Shown: positions 24,289 to 32,954, numbered from the stretch's first letter. The stretch is DNA of 48,421 bases from Lentzea tibetensis (GCF_007845675.1 NZ_VOBR01000045.1:1-48421), one strand, 5' to 3'. Made by a program: numbers and translations. Notes: generated by a model not told the origin, from the sequence alone.

Positions 24289-25335
24289 ATGCACCGCACC
24301 GAAGAACTCACCCGCGCGCTGTCCGTCCGCGACCTCACCGACCCCGCGCAGGGCCCGCACGCCATCCAGCTGGTCGTCGACGCGATCACCGCCGCACTCC
24401 CCGGACCGGTGCGCGTGGTCCGGCAGCACCCGGTGGTCCCGGTGGACCACAACTACGAGCACCTCGGCTACCCGGCTGACGCGGTGACGCGCGACGCGCG
24501 CTACACCCGGTACGTCAGCGAGACGTGCATGCTGCGCAGCCACACGTCCGCGATGATCCCGCCCGCGCTGCGCCGGACCAGCCCGAACACCACGCTCGTC
24601 TGTCCGGGGATGGTGTACCGGCGCGACACCGTCGACCGGCTGCACACCGGCACACCGCACCAGCTCGACGTGTGGCGGATCAGCGACGCTCCCGGCGACA
24701 TCGACGCACTGGTCGAGGCGGTCGTGCGGGCGGCGCTGCCCGGCGCCGAGTACCGCACGACGCCCTCCGAGCACCCGTACACCGAGACCGGCCGGCAGGT
24801 CGACGTCCGGCACGACGGCCAGTGGGTCGAGGTCGGCGAGTGCGGCACCGCCGCGCGGCACGTGCTCGACCGGGCCGGGCTGCCTGCCGGCGTGCACGGG
24901 CTGGCGAGCGGCTGGGGGCTCGACCGGTTGCTCATGCTGCGCAAGGGAGTCCCGGACATCAGGCTGCTGCGCGAGTCCGATCCTCGGGTGGCACGGCAGA
25001 TGCGCGACCCCGCGCCGTACCGGCCGGTGTCCCGCCACCCCAGGATGATCAGGGACATCTCGATCGCCACCACACCTGAAGCGGATCTCGAGACCATTGG
25101 CGCCGTCGTGCGCGACGTGGTGCCGGAGGAGGTCGTCGAGGAGATCGAGATCCTGTCCGAGACACCCGTCGACGAGCTGCCCCGGCAGGCGGCCGAACGG
25201 CTCGGCGCCCGGCCGGGGCAGAAGAACGTGTTGCTGCGCTTGACGCTCCGCGCTCCGGCGCGGACGCTGACCGACGGTGAGGCCAACGAGATCCGCGACC
25301 GGATCTACGCGTCCTTGCGGGCCACGCCCGCGTAG
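24289..25335 (+). CDS. srmL: PheS-like ligase with C-terminal FDX-ACB domain
   Basis: 348 residues from ATG 24289 (an ATG at 24277 adds four). It resembles phenylalanyl-tRNA synthetase catalytic domains: HPVVPVDHNYEHLGYP, YVSETCMLRSHTSAMI (class II motif-like), motif 2 in VCPGMVYRRDTVDRLHTGTPHQLD, and motif 3 GLASGWGLDRLLMLRKGVPDIRLL. The last ~95 residues (MIRDISIATTPEADLETIGAVV ... VLLRLTLRAPARTLTDGEANEI) match an FDX-ACB anticodon-binding domain, normally found on PheT. The monomeric plan recalls mitochondrial PheRS. It is not a housekeeping PheS, which would sit with pheT. I believe actinobacterial homologs are called 'PheS-related mystery ligase SrmL', from memory only. Substrate unknown. 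Overlaps the convergent methyltransferase gene by 31 bases. Confidence 0.8.
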   Translation: MHRTEELTRALSVRDLTDPAQGPHAIQLVVDAITAALPGPVRVVRQHPVVPVDHNYEHLGYPADAVTRDARYTRYVSETCMLRSHTSAMIPPALRRTSPNTTLVCPGMVYRRDTVDRLHTGTPHQLDVWRISDAPGDIDALVEAVVRAALPGAEYRTTPSEHPYTETGRQVDVRHDGQWVEVGECGTAARHVLDRAGLPAGVHGLASGWGLDRLLMLRKGVPDIRLLRESDPRVARQMRDPAPYRPVSRHPRMIRDISIATTPEADLETIGAVVRDVVPEEVVEEIEILSETPVDELPRQAAERLGARPGQKNVLLRLTLRAPARTLTDGEANEIRDRIYASLRATPA

Positions 25336-26099
25336 ATGCTCATGTAGTCGGTGTAGGTGTCGGGACGCCAGTCGTTGACGGCGACGACGCCGGGGTCGAG
25401 CAGTGACAGGCCGTCGAAGAAGCGGGACACCTCAGCGTGCGAGCGCATCGTGAGCGGGTTGTCCGTCTTGTTGTAGATGGCGGTCACCTGCTTGGCCTCG
25501 GCGGTCTCCTCGAGGTTGAGGCCGTCGTGCGTGCCGTGCGACAGCGCCAGGAAGCTGCCGGGCGCACAGGCGTCCATGTAGTGCGCGACGGCGCCGTGCG
25601 GGTCGTCGGCGTCCGGGACGAAGTGCAGCGCGGCGATCAGCAGCACCGCGACCGGCTTGGAGAAGTCCAGGAGGTCGCACCCCGCGAGCACGGCGGAGGG
25701 AGAGCGGAGGTCGGCCTGCACGGCCGTGGCGCACGGGTTCTCGGCGAGCAGCGCGTTCGCGTGCGACACGGCCACCGGCTCGACGTCGACGTAGACGACC
25801 CGCGCGTCCGGCACGTCCTGCTGCGCGATCTCGTGCACGTTGCCGACGGTCGGGATGCCGGACCCCAGGTCGAGGAACTGCGTGACGCCCTGCGCGACGA
25901 AGTGCCGCACGCAGCGGCGGAGGAACGACCTGTTGGCCTGCGCGGTGAGCGCGATACCGGGGAAGATCTGCTCCACTGCCTTGGCGGCGGCGCGGTCGGC
26001 CTCGAAGTTGTGGGACCCGCCCAAGTAGTAGTCGTACATCCGAGCGACGCTCGGCTTCGTGACGTCGACTGTGGACGGCACCCATCTGAGCTGTTCCAT
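25305..26099 (-). CDS. SAM-dependent methyltransferase, DUF574 type
   Basis: 264 residues from ATG 26099. The signature PSVARMYDYYLGGSHNFEADR followed by FLDLGSGIPTVGNVHEIAQ (SAM-binding loop) and VVYVDVEPVAVSHA identifies the Methyltransf_19/DUF574 family, which is greatly expanded in actinobacteria and of mostly unknown substrate. The longer frame to 26228 covers the divergent P450 promoter and is not used. Confidence 0.92.
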   Translation of the reverse strand: MEQLRWVPSTVDVTKPSVARMYDYYLGGSHNFEADRAAAKAVEQIFPGIALTAQANRSFLRRCVRHFVAQGVTQFLDLGSGIPTVGNVHEIAQQDVPDARVVYVDVEPVAVSHANALLAENPCATAVQADLRSPSAVLAGCDLLDFSKPVAVLLIAALHFVPDADDPHGAVAHYMDACAPGSFLALSHGTHDGLNLEETAEAKQVTAIYNKTDNPLTMRSHAEVSRFFDGLSLLDPGVVAVNDWRPDTYTDYMSIYAGVARKDA

Positions 26100-26155
26100 C
26101 ACGGCGGCGATCCTGCCTGTACGCCACACGGGTGTCCACCACCACACGTCCGAAC

Positions 26156-26172
26156 TGAGACGCGTCGTCTCA
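26156..26172. promoter_or_regulatory. Putative operator before the second P450
   Basis: Perfect palindrome TGAGACG-CGT-CGTCTCA ending 12 bases before the P450 start codon. The length and position are those of a repressor site; no regulator gene is adjacent, so the binding protein is unknown. Confidence 0.5.
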
Positions 26173-26184
26173 CGTGTGCTCGCC

Positions 26185-27399
26185 ATGCCCACGGCCGCCG
26201 CGTTCAACCCCGTTGACCCCGCGTTCATCCAGGACCCGTACCCGGCTTACCAGTTCCTGCGGGAGTACTCACCGGTGCACTTCGAGCCCGCGCTCGGCGG
26301 CTGGTTCGTGACGCGGTACGACGACGTGCGGACGGTGCTCAACGACCCGCGCACCGTCCGCCCGCCGGCGGGCGAGATGCTGCTGGGACGCCTGCCGGGC
26401 GACGTGCGCGCCGAGCTCGCGTGGTTCGAGGAGAAGATCGAGACGAGCCTCCCGTTCGCCAACCCGCCGGAGCACGGCAGGCTGCGCACGTTGGTGTCGA
26501 AGGCTTTCACGCCCCGCACGACCGAGGCGCTGCGCACGCACGTCGAGCGCGCCACCGACGACCTGCTCGACGCCATGGCGGACGAGCCCGACCCCGACGT
26601 GCTGCGCGACCTCGCCTACCCGCTGCCCGCGATCGCGGTGACGCGCCTGCTCGGCGTGCCGGACGAGGACGTCGACGGCCTGATCGCACTCGTCGGCGAC
26701 GCCATGAAGATCATCGGCCAGGCCCTGCCGTCCGACGACCCGGTCGGCGCGGCGCGGGCCGCGCACGTCGCCACCGTCAAGACGTTCGACTACCTCGAGG
26801 ACCTCATCCGCTGGCGCCGCAAGGCACCCGCGGACGACCTGATCTCGGTGATCGCCGCGTCCCCCGGCTACACCGAGGAGGAGCTGATCCTCCTGGTGCT
26901 GGTGCTGATCAACGGCAGCCTGGAGACGACGGCGCACTTCATCGGCAACGCCACGCTCGCACTGCTGCGCCACCCCGCGCAGGCGGACCTGCTGCGACGT
27001 GATCCGTCGCTGATCGACTCCGCGGTCGAGGAGCTGTTGCGCTGGGACACCCCGGTGCCCGTGATGCCGCCACAGCTCACCACGGCGCCGATCGTGCTGA
27101 GCGGGCGGCGGATCGAGGCCGGGCAGCTGCTGTTCCCCGTGATCGGCGCCGCTCACCGCGATCCCGTCCGGTATCCCGACCCGGATCGGCTGGACATCAC
27201 GCGGGCGCCGTCCGGGGTGCTCGCCTTCGGGGGCGGGGTGCACCACTGCATCGGGGCTTCGCTCGCGCGGGCCGAGGCACGGGTCGCGCTGGGGAAGCTG
27301 TTCTCGCGGTTTCCGGCGTTGGGGCTCACCGGCGTGGAGCCCGTGTTCCGGGCGGATCCCGTGCTGCGCGGGCTGACCGCGCTGCCGGTACGGCTCTAG
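26185..27399 (+). CDS. Cytochrome P450
   Basis: 404 residues from ATG 26185. Heme loop FGGGVHHCIGASLARAEA with thiolate Cys355, K-helix ExxR in EELLRWDTPV, C-helix NPPEHGRLRTLV (usual form DPPEHTRLR). The I-helix reads INGSLETTAHF: the acid-alcohol pair E-T is present but the usual preceding Ala-Gly is replaced. Substrate unknown; no redox partner nearby. Its stop codon shares CTAG (27396-27399) with the convergent HD-domain gene. Confidence 0.92.
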   Translation: MPTAAAFNPVDPAFIQDPYPAYQFLREYSPVHFEPALGGWFVTRYDDVRTVLNDPRTVRPPAGEMLLGRLPGDVRAELAWFEEKIETSLPFANPPEHGRLRTLVSKAFTPRTTEALRTHVERATDDLLDAMADEPDPDVLRDLAYPLPAIAVTRLLGVPDEDVDGLIALVGDAMKIIGQALPSDDPVGAARAAHVATVKTFDYLEDLIRWRRKAPADDLISVIAASPGYTEEELILLVLVLINGSLETTAHFIGNATLALLRHPAQADLLRRDPSLIDSAVEELLRWDTPVPVMPPQLTTAPIVLSGRRIEAGQLLFPVIGAAHRDPVRYPDPDRLDITRAPSGVLAFGGGVHHCIGASLARAEARVALGKLFSRFPALGLTGVEPVFRADPVLRGLTALPVRL

Positions 27400-27974
27400 A
27401 CCGGGTAGCCCGACTGGAAGGCCAGCCGGGCGTCGGCGCCCGCCGCGATCCGGTCGAGCACGTCGTCCAGCGCCAGGAACACCTCCCACGGCTCCTGCCC
27501 GCTCGCTACCGCCAGCCGGTCCGTCACCAGTTGCTCCAGGTCCGCGACGCGCTTGGCCTTCCACACCTTGTCGGCGAGGGTGACCAGCAGGTCCTCCAGG
27601 GGCAGGTCGGCCGACCACGAGCCGTGCGTCCGCGCGTAGCGAGCGAAGCGTTCCTCGACGCCGCGGGCCAGCAGCAGGTCGCAGCCCGCCTGTTCGTGCG
27701 CCGACCCCGGCCCGGACAGCTCCGCGGGGTGCTCGACCTTCCCGATGTCGTGCGTGGCGGCGCCGAACAGCACGGCCTCCCGGTCGATCACCACGGCGGG
27801 ATGGTGCTCCGCGAGCCAGTCGGCCAGCTGAGCGGCCACGTCGTGGACCGCGCGCAGGTGTGCGGCCAGCCGGGGCGGAGCCTGCAGCTCCTCCAGCAGG
27901 GCAACGGCCGCGGCCGGCAGCGGACGGAGAGTACGTTCGGAGGTCAGGGCACGACGCAGCAGGTCAGAGGTCAC
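27396..27974 (-). CDS. HD-domain phosphohydrolase-like protein
   Basis: 192 residues from GTG 27974. HD-type metal-binding motifs are visible: His in LRAVHDVAAQLADWL, the HD pair in FGAATHDIGKVEHP, His in GSAHEQAGCDLL and a final Asp in LLVTLADKVWKAKR. That set fits a small HD phosphohydrolase acting on a nucleotide or phosphoester; the substrate is unknown. Transcribed away from lon, with the HspR-like repeat between them. Confidence 0.85.
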   Translation of the reverse strand: MTSDLLRRALTSERTLRPLPAAAVALLEELQAPPRLAAHLRAVHDVAAQLADWLAEHHPAVVIDREAVLFGAATHDIGKVEHPAELSGPGSAHEQAGCDLLLARGVEERFARYARTHGSWSADLPLEDLLVTLADKVWKAKRVADLEQLVTDRLAVASGQEPWEVFLALDDVLDRIAAGADARLAFQSGYPV

Positions 27975-28032
27975 CCCGTCCAAGGTGGCGCTCGCTGACA
28001 GCGAACAAGGGAACACCAGCCAGCTCCACTTG

Positions 28033-28053
28033 GTTGAGCCAGTCAGACTCAAC
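28033..28053. promoter_or_regulatory. HAIR-like HspR binding site upstream of lon
   Basis: GTTGAGC-N7-ACTCAAC. The actinobacterial HAIR consensus bound by the heat-shock repressor HspR is CTTGAGT-N7-ACTCAAG; the core TTGAG-N9-CTCAA and its spacing match exactly. It ends 13 bases before the lon start codon. Known Streptomyces lon genes are HspR-controlled, which supports the call. Confidence 0.75.
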
Positions 28054-28066
28054 TTTGGAGGATGAG

Positions 28067-30385
28067 ATGGTGGCTCTGCCGGTACTGCCGCTGGACGACG
28101 TGGTTGTACTGCCCGGCATGGTGGTGCCGATCCGGATCTCCGGAGCGGACGCCAGCGCCGAGGCCCGAGCCGCGGTGGACGCCGCCACCGCGGCCGCTGA
28201 CCAGCAGGTTCTGCTGGTCCCCCGATTGGACGGGAAGTACGCGCGGGTCGGCACACTGGCCGTCATCGAGCAGGTGGGACGCCTGCCGGGCGGCGAGCGC
28301 GCGGCCGTCGTGCGGGGCACGAAGCGCGTGAAGATCGGCAGCGGGACGACCGGGCCCGGTGCGGCGTTGTGGGTCGAGGCGACCGTCGTCGACGAAGCGG
28401 TTGGCGACCGCGCCCGCGAGCTGGCCCGCGAGTACAAGGCGCTGGTGACGACGATCCTGCAGCAGCGCGGTGCGTGGCAGGTGGTCGACTCGGTGCAGCA
28501 GGTGGACGACCCGTCCGCGCTGGCCGACCTCGCCGGGTACGCGTCGTACCTCAAGGACGCGCAGAAGGTGTGGCTGCTGGAGACCAGCGACGTGGCCGAG
28601 CGGCTGGAGAAGCTGCTCGAGTGGGGGCGCGACCACCTCGCCGAGCTGGACGTCGCGGAGACCATCGCCAAGGACGTCAAGGAGGGCATGGAGAAGCAGC
28701 AGCGGGAGTTCCTGCTGCGCCAGCAGCTCGCCGCCGTCCGCAAGGAGCTCGCCGAGCTCGACGGCAAGCCCGCGTCCGAGGAGGAGGACTACCGGGCCCG
28801 CGTCGAGTCCGCGGACCTGCCGGAGAACGTGCGCAAGGCCGCTCTGTCCGAAGTGGACAAGCTGGAGCGCACGAGTGAGCAGTCGCCCGAGGTCGGGTGG
28901 ATCAGGACGTGGCTCGACACGGTGCTGGAGATGCCGTGGAACGAGCGCACCGAGGACGCCTACGACATCAAGGGCGCGCGTGAGGTGCTGGACGCGGACC
29001 ACTCGGGGCTGGACGACGTGAAGGAGCGGATCACCGAGTACCTGGCGGTGCGCAGGCGCCGGGCCGACCGCGGCATGGGTGTCGTCGGCGGCAGGCGCAG
29101 CGGCGCGGTGCTGGCGCTCGTCGGGCCGCCCGGTGTCGGCAAGACGTCGCTGGGCGAGTCGGTCGCGCGGGCCATGGGCCGCAAGTTCGTGCGCGTCGCG
29201 CTCGGTGGTGTGCGGGACGAGGCGGAGATCCGCGGGCACCGGCGCACCTACGTCGGCGCGCTGCCCGGCCGCATCGTGCGGGCGATCTCCGAGGCCGGTT
29301 CGATGAACCCGGTCGTGCTGCTCGACGAGATCGACAAGGTCGGCTCGGACTACCGGGGCGACCCGACGGCCGCGTTGCTCGAGGTGCTGGACCCGGCGCA
29401 GAACCACACGTTCCGCGACCACTACCTGGAGGTCGAGCTCGACCTGTCGGACGTGGTGTTCCTGGCGACGGCGAACGTGCTGGAGTCGATCCCGGCTCCG
29501 CTGCTGGACCGCATGGAGCTGGTGCAGCTCGACGGCTACACCGAGGACGAGAAGGTCGTCATCGGGCGTGACCACCTGCTGCCGCGGCAGATCGAGCGCG
29601 CCGGGCTCACCCCGGACGACGTGTCGGTCGACGAGGCGGCGATCCGCCAGCTCGCCGGCGAGTACACGCGGGAAGCCGGTGTGCGGCAACTGGAACGCGC
29701 GCTCGCGCGGATCCTGCGCAAGGTGACGTCGAAGGTCGCTCTCGGCGACGCCGAGCTGCCGCTGACGGTGGACCAGCCGTCGCTGCGCGGGTACCTGGGC
29801 AGCCCGAAGCACACGCACGAGACGGCGCAGCGGACCGCTGTTCCCGGTGTCGCAACGGGTCTGGCCGTCACGGGTGCCGGTGGTGACGTGCTGTTCGTCG
29901 AGGCGTCGCTGGCCGGGAAGGGCCTCACGCTGACCGGGCAGCTGGGTGACGTGATGAAGGAGTCGGCCCAGATCGCGTTGTCGTACCTGCGTTCGCACGA
30001 CATCGCTCCCCCGCAGTCCGACGACGCGGGCGTGCACATCCACGTGCCCGCGGGCGCGGTGCCGAAGGACGGTCCGTCGGCGGGCGTCACGATGACGACG
30101 GCGCTCGCGTCGCTGCTGTCGGGACGGCCGGTGCGGTCGGACGTCGCGATGACGGGCGAGATCTCGCTGACCGGGCGGGTGCTTCCGATCGGCGGCGTGA
30201 AGCAGAAGCTCCTCGCCGCCCACCGGGCGGGCATCACGACAGTGCTGCTCCCGCAACGCAATGAGCCCGACCTGGACGACGTGCCCGCGTCGGTCCTGGA
30301 AGCGCTCACCGTGCATCTGGTGTCGGACGTGACCGAGGTTCTGCAGCACGCCCTGGAGAAGCCGGCCGCCGCCGCGGCGGCCTGA
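28067..30385 (+). CDS. lon: ATP-dependent protease Lon
   Basis: 772 residues, normal for actinobacterial LonA. N-terminal LON substrate-binding domain ([19 protein letters not shown]), coiled-coil region around residues 185-245, AAA+ module with P-loop GPPGVGKTS (about residue 354) and Walker [12 protein letters not shown], and the protease domain with Ser-Lys dyad: Ser near residue 670 in [10 protein letters not shown] and Lys near 712 in IGGVKQK. It degrades misfolded and regulatory proteins in the cytoplasm. GGAGG five bases before ATG 28067 fixes the start. A HAIR-like site just upstream indicates heat-shock control by HspR. Confidence 0.97.
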   Translation: MVALPVLPLDDVVVLPGMVVPIRISGADASAEARAAVDAATAAADQQVLLVPRLDGKYARVGTLAVIEQVGRLPGGERAAVVRGTKRVKIGSGTTGPGAALWVEATVVDEAVGDRARELAREYKALVTTILQQRGAWQVVDSVQQVDDPSALADLAGYASYLKDAQKVWLLETSDVAERLEKLLEWGRDHLAELDVAETIAKDVKEGMEKQQREFLLRQQLAAVRKELAELDGKPASEEEDYRARVESADLPENVRKAALSEVDKLERTSEQSPEVGWIRTWLDTVLEMPWNERTEDAYDIKGAREVLDADHSGLDDVKERITEYLAVRRRRADRGMGVVGGRRSGAVLALVGPPGVGKTSLGESVARAMGRKFVRVALGGVRDEAEIRGHRRTYVGALPGRIVRAISEAGSMNPVVLLDEIDKVGSDYRGDPTAALLEVLDPAQNHTFRDHYLEVELDLSDVVFLATANVLESIPAPLLDRMELVQLDGYTEDEKVVIGRDHLLPRQIERAGLTPDDVSVDEAAIRQLAGEYTREAGVRQLERALARILRKVTSKVALGDAELPLTVDQPSLRGYLGSPKHTHETAQRTAVPGVATGLAVTGAGGDVLFVEASLAGKGLTLTGQLGDVMKESAQIALSYLRSHDIAPPQSDDAGVHIHVPAGAVPKDGPSAGVTMTTALASLLSGRPVRSDVAMTGEISLTGRVLPIGGVKQKLLAAHRAGITTVLLPQRNEPDLDDVPASVLEALTVHLVSDVTEVLQHALEKPAAAAAA

Positions 30386-30390
30386 TGGAC

Positions 30391-30428
30391 CCTCGTGGGG
30401 GAGCTGCGGCGACAGCTCCCCCACGAGG
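30391..30428. terminator. Strong hairpin terminator between lon and the AMIN-like gene
   Basis: A perfect 16-base-pair inverted repeat, CCTCGTGGGGGAGCTG, loop CGGCGA, then its complement, starting six bases after the lon stop and followed by CTTTCGTT. It sits between two convergent genes and probably ends both transcripts. Confidence 0.85.
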
Positions 30429-30435
30429 CTTTCGT

Positions 30436-30915
30436 TCACACCCCGATGTCGATGACGACTCGGGTCGGGTTGTCGAGCAGGAACACCCGGTGCCAGGAGT
30501 TGGCGTTGGCGTAGCCGGCACCAACGGTCAGGTTCGCTTCGAAGTCGCACGTCAGCGCGACACCGCGAACATTGGCCAGTCCAGGCGTCGGGAAGTTCCT
30601 CGGACCCGTGTAGGTGGGGTTCCCGGACTCGTCGTGCGCGGCGGCCGGAGCGAGCCGCACCTCCAGGAAACCGTTGCCGGGGACGGAAACCGGCTGTCCG
30701 GACCCGCAGTTGACGAGCTGGTCGACCTCGTTGACGAAGTACTCCGGCCGCTGGCCGTTCAGGTCGAGCACCACGCGGTCGAACGTCGCGTGACGGCCCG
30801 TCCTGATGTCGGTCAGGGTCGGGGTGCCGGCAGCCGAGGCAGCCATCCCGGAACTAGCCGGGATGAACGAGAACACCGCCACGACAGCCAGCAGCAGAAC
30901 GACGACTCTCTTCAC
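30436..30915 (-). CDS. Secreted AMIN-like domain protein
   Basis: 159 residues with a signal peptide (MKRVVVLLLAVVAVFSFIPASSGMAASA). The mature part TDIRTGRHATFDRVVLDLNG ... FLEVRLAPAAAH ... RVVIDIG is the pattern of the AMIN-like beta domain found in actinobacterial exported proteins. Two cysteines (NCGSG, LTCDFE) could form a disulfide. It is clearly a paralog of the next gene: RxxRFATFDRVVLDL, VPGNxFLEV, LANVRGxAxxCDFEA and VVIDI are shared. Function unknown, probably cell-envelope associated. Confidence 0.82.
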   Translation of the reverse strand: MKRVVVLLLAVVAVFSFIPASSGMAASAAGTPTLTDIRTGRHATFDRVVLDLNGQRPEYFVNEVDQLVNCGSGQPVSVPGNGFLEVRLAPAAAHDESGNPTYTGPRNFPTPGLANVRGVALTCDFEANLTVGAGYANANSWHRVFLLDNPTRVVIDIGV

Positions 30916-30977
30916 GTCGGCCCCCTCTCAGGGTTGCCTTGATGAAGTGCAGACGTCCCAGTGCCACCGGGGTTGCG

Positions 30978-31427
30978 TCAGTGGCGGATGTCGATCACGA
31001 CGCTCATCGGGTCGTCGATGAACGACACCGTGTACGCCGATCCCGGCTTCTCGTAACCGATGTCGATGCCGAGGTCGGCCTCGAAGTCGCACGAGATCGC
31101 GATGCCGCGGACGTTCGCCAGTTCGGGCGTCGAGAACTTGCGCGACCCGCTGTAGTTCCACCCGCGTGCGGGCTGCGCGTGCACCTCCAGGAACTGGTTG
31201 CCCGGCACCGTGATCGGCTTGCCGGAGGCGCAGCCCGTCACCTCGTCCGTGACGAACTCGTCGACGTTGGGCTTCGTCCCGGACAGGTCGAGCACGACCC
31301 GGTCGAACGTCGCGAAACGGCTGGTCCGGATGCCCGTGAGGTCGGCGATCGGCTCGGCCGCCGACGCGGCCGGCACTACCGCCAACGTCGCACACACGAC
31401 TGTGAGCAGCACAAATAGACGCTTCAT
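30978..31427 (-). CDS. Secreted AMIN-like domain protein, tandem paralog
   Basis: 149 residues; signal peptide MKRLFVLLTVVCATLAVVPAASA. Same AMIN-like core as its neighbour (IRTSRFATFDRVVLDLSG, VPGNQFLEVHAQ, LANVRGIAISCDFEA, MSVVIDI) with the two conserved cysteines. It lies 62 bases upstream of the paralog and 25 bases downstream of the NodB lipoprotein gene, so all three may be one transcript dealing with the cell wall; this is inference from location. Confidence 0.82.
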   Translation of the reverse strand: MKRLFVLLTVVCATLAVVPAASAAEPIADLTGIRTSRFATFDRVVLDLSGTKPNVDEFVTDEVTGCASGKPITVPGNQFLEVHAQPARGWNYSGSRKFSTPELANVRGIAISCDFEADLGIDIGYEKPGSAYTVSFIDDPMSVVIDIRH

Positions 31428-31452
31428 GAACTTTCCCCCTCTTGCGATGTGA

Positions 31453-32220
31453 CTACGCCAGGAAGTCTTCCAGAGGAACAGGGGTCAGGCCGTCGGCTTT
31501 GGCGCGATCGAGGAAAGCCTGGAAGTCCTCGGCGAAAGTCGTGCGGAAGTGCATGAGCACGATGTCGCCGCGGTTGAGCTTGTCCCCCGCCTGGAACTGC
31601 ACGCGCCCGTCGTTCACCGCGGCCGTCCACATCACCAGCGCCTTGAACCCGCAGTCCGCGGCGGCCTTGCGCGTGGTGTTGTCGTGGTTGCCGAACGGCG
31701 GCCGGAACAGCGTCGGCCGCTTCCCGTACTCACCGGTGATGAAGTCCGCGTTGCCGCAGATCTCGTTCTTCTGGAAGTCGTACCCCTTGCCGGACAGGTT
31801 CGGGTGCGTCGACGTGTGGCTGTGCACGGTGACCGGCAGCGCTTTGAAGTAGTCGCGCTGACCCTCGATGTACTTGGTGTTGAGGAACAACGACGGCCGG
31901 ATGCCGGCCTTGCGCATCATCTCGGCGGCGGCCGGGTGCTTGATCGCCCCGTCGTCGATCGTGATGAACACGTACGGCTTGTCCGTCGCGATCCGGTTCA
32001 CCACGGGCACGAGCCCGCCGGTGATCGGCGGCGCCGTCGCCTGCACCGTGCCGTACGCGTACGGCGGCGGGAACATCACCGGCGGCGGTGCGGATGTTGT
32101 TGTAGTAGTAGTCGGTGGCGCGGTCGTCAGAACCGGAGCTCGCGGCTCCGGTTCACGCGCACACGAAACGAGAATGGCCACGACAGCGAGCGCGGCGGCA
32201 ACGCGCAGTCTTCCCCCCAC
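31453..32220 (-). CDS. Polysaccharide deacetylase (NodB) lipoprotein
   Basis: 255 residues from GTG 32220. An N-terminal lipoprotein signal (RVAAALAVVAILVSC, lipobox LVSC) anchors it to the membrane, followed by a Pro/Thr-rich linker with a run of threonines (PPTTTTTTSAPPP). The NodB domain shows motif 1 TIDDG (usually TFDDG), motif 2 HSHTSTHPNLS with the metal-binding histidines, and motif 3 RPPFGNHD. Likely removes acetyl groups from peptidoglycan or another envelope glycan. The upstream ATG at 32280 would put non-signal residues before the lipobox and is not used. Confidence 0.88.
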   Translation of the reverse strand: MGGRLRVAAALAVVAILVSCAREPEPRAPVLTTAPPTTTTTTSAPPPVMFPPPYAYGTVQATAPPITGGLVPVVNRIATDKPYVFITIDDGAIKHPAAAEMMRKAGIRPSLFLNTKYIEGQRDYFKALPVTVHSHTSTHPNLSGKGYDFQKNEICGNADFITGEYGKRPTLFRPPFGNHDNTTRKAAADCGFKALVMWTAAVNDGRVQFQAGDKLNRGDIVLMHFRTTFAEDFQAFLDRAKADGLTPVPLEDFLA

Positions 32221-32306
32221 GCTGTGAATGACGCCGAAGAGGTCGATCACGTTGCACGGCGTTAAGGTCATCCAGGTCACACCCGACTCGTGTGGAGGAC
32301 TTTCTG

Positions 32307-32834
32307 ATGAGCCTCGAGCGTCCTGTCGCTCCCGACCCCTACGCGCTGCTGCCGAAGGTGGAGTCGTTCTCCGTCACGTCGACCGACGTGCGCGACGGCG
32401 AGCAGTTGAACGACGCACAGGTCTTCGAAGGCGGCAACACGTCGCCGCAGCTGAGCTGGTCCGGGTTTCCCGCGGAGACCCGCAGCTTCGTGGTGACCTG
32501 TTTCGACCCCGACGCGCCCACGCCGTCCGGCTTCTGGCACTGGGTTGCGGTGAACATCCCCGCGACCGTCACTTCACTGGATACCGGTGCGGGCGCCGCG
32601 GACTCCTCGTTGCCCGGTGACGCCTTCCACGTGCGGTCCGACTACAGCCAGCGGGCGTTCGGCGGGGCCGCTCCGCCCAAGGGAGATCATCCGCACCGGT
32701 ACTTCTTCGTGGTGCACGCGGTGGACGTCGACGCCCTCGACGTCGACTCCGACGCCTCTCCCGCGGTGGTCAGCTTCAACCTGGCGTTCCACACGATGGC
32801 GCGCGCCATCATCACGCCTACTTACCAGCACTAA
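32307..32834 (+). CDS. PEBP (YbhB/YbcL) family protein
   Basis: 175 residues. The phosphatidylethanolamine-binding-protein fold is marked by [20 protein letters not shown], the [22 protein letters not shown] motif and a C-terminal helix. No signal peptide, so cytoplasmic; bacterial members have no firm function, with proposed ligand-binding or kinase-modulating roles. GGAGGA seven bases before ATG 32307 decides the start over a GTG at 32292. Confidence 0.92.
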   Translation: MSLERPVAPDPYALLPKVESFSVTSTDVRDGEQLNDAQVFEGGNTSPQLSWSGFPAETRSFVVTCFDPDAPTPSGFWHWVAVNIPATVTSLDTGAGAADSSLPGDAFHVRSDYSQRAFGGAAPPKGDHPHRYFFVVHAVDVDALDVDSDASPAVVSFNLAFHTMARAIITPTYQH

Positions 32835-32844
32835 CCAGGAGTTA

Positions 32845-32869
32845 GTGCGTGAACGGCCCGTTCACGCAC
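32845..32869. terminator. Palindrome copy 1 after the PEBP gene
   Basis: GTGCGTGAACG-GCC-CGTTCACGCAC, an eleven-base-pair perfect inverted repeat starting 11 bases after the PEBP stop. It is preceded by a smaller hairpin CTAAC-N5-GTTAG (32831-32845) over the stop codon. The inner 21 bases recur exactly at 44387-44407, so this is a repeated element as well as a probable terminator. Confidence 0.7.
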
Positions 32870-32954
32870 GCGGTTCCGGCTGGGGCGGAACGATCGGGGG
32901 TCGGCGATCGTTGCGCCAGGAGGAAGCGCGCGGGGGGCGGTCGCGGCACGGGAC

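Noticed and set aside
28049-30550. 833-residue minus-strand frame antisense to lon
   Set aside because: Same mirror effect; lon on the plus strand has all its catalytic motifs and a good ribosome site.
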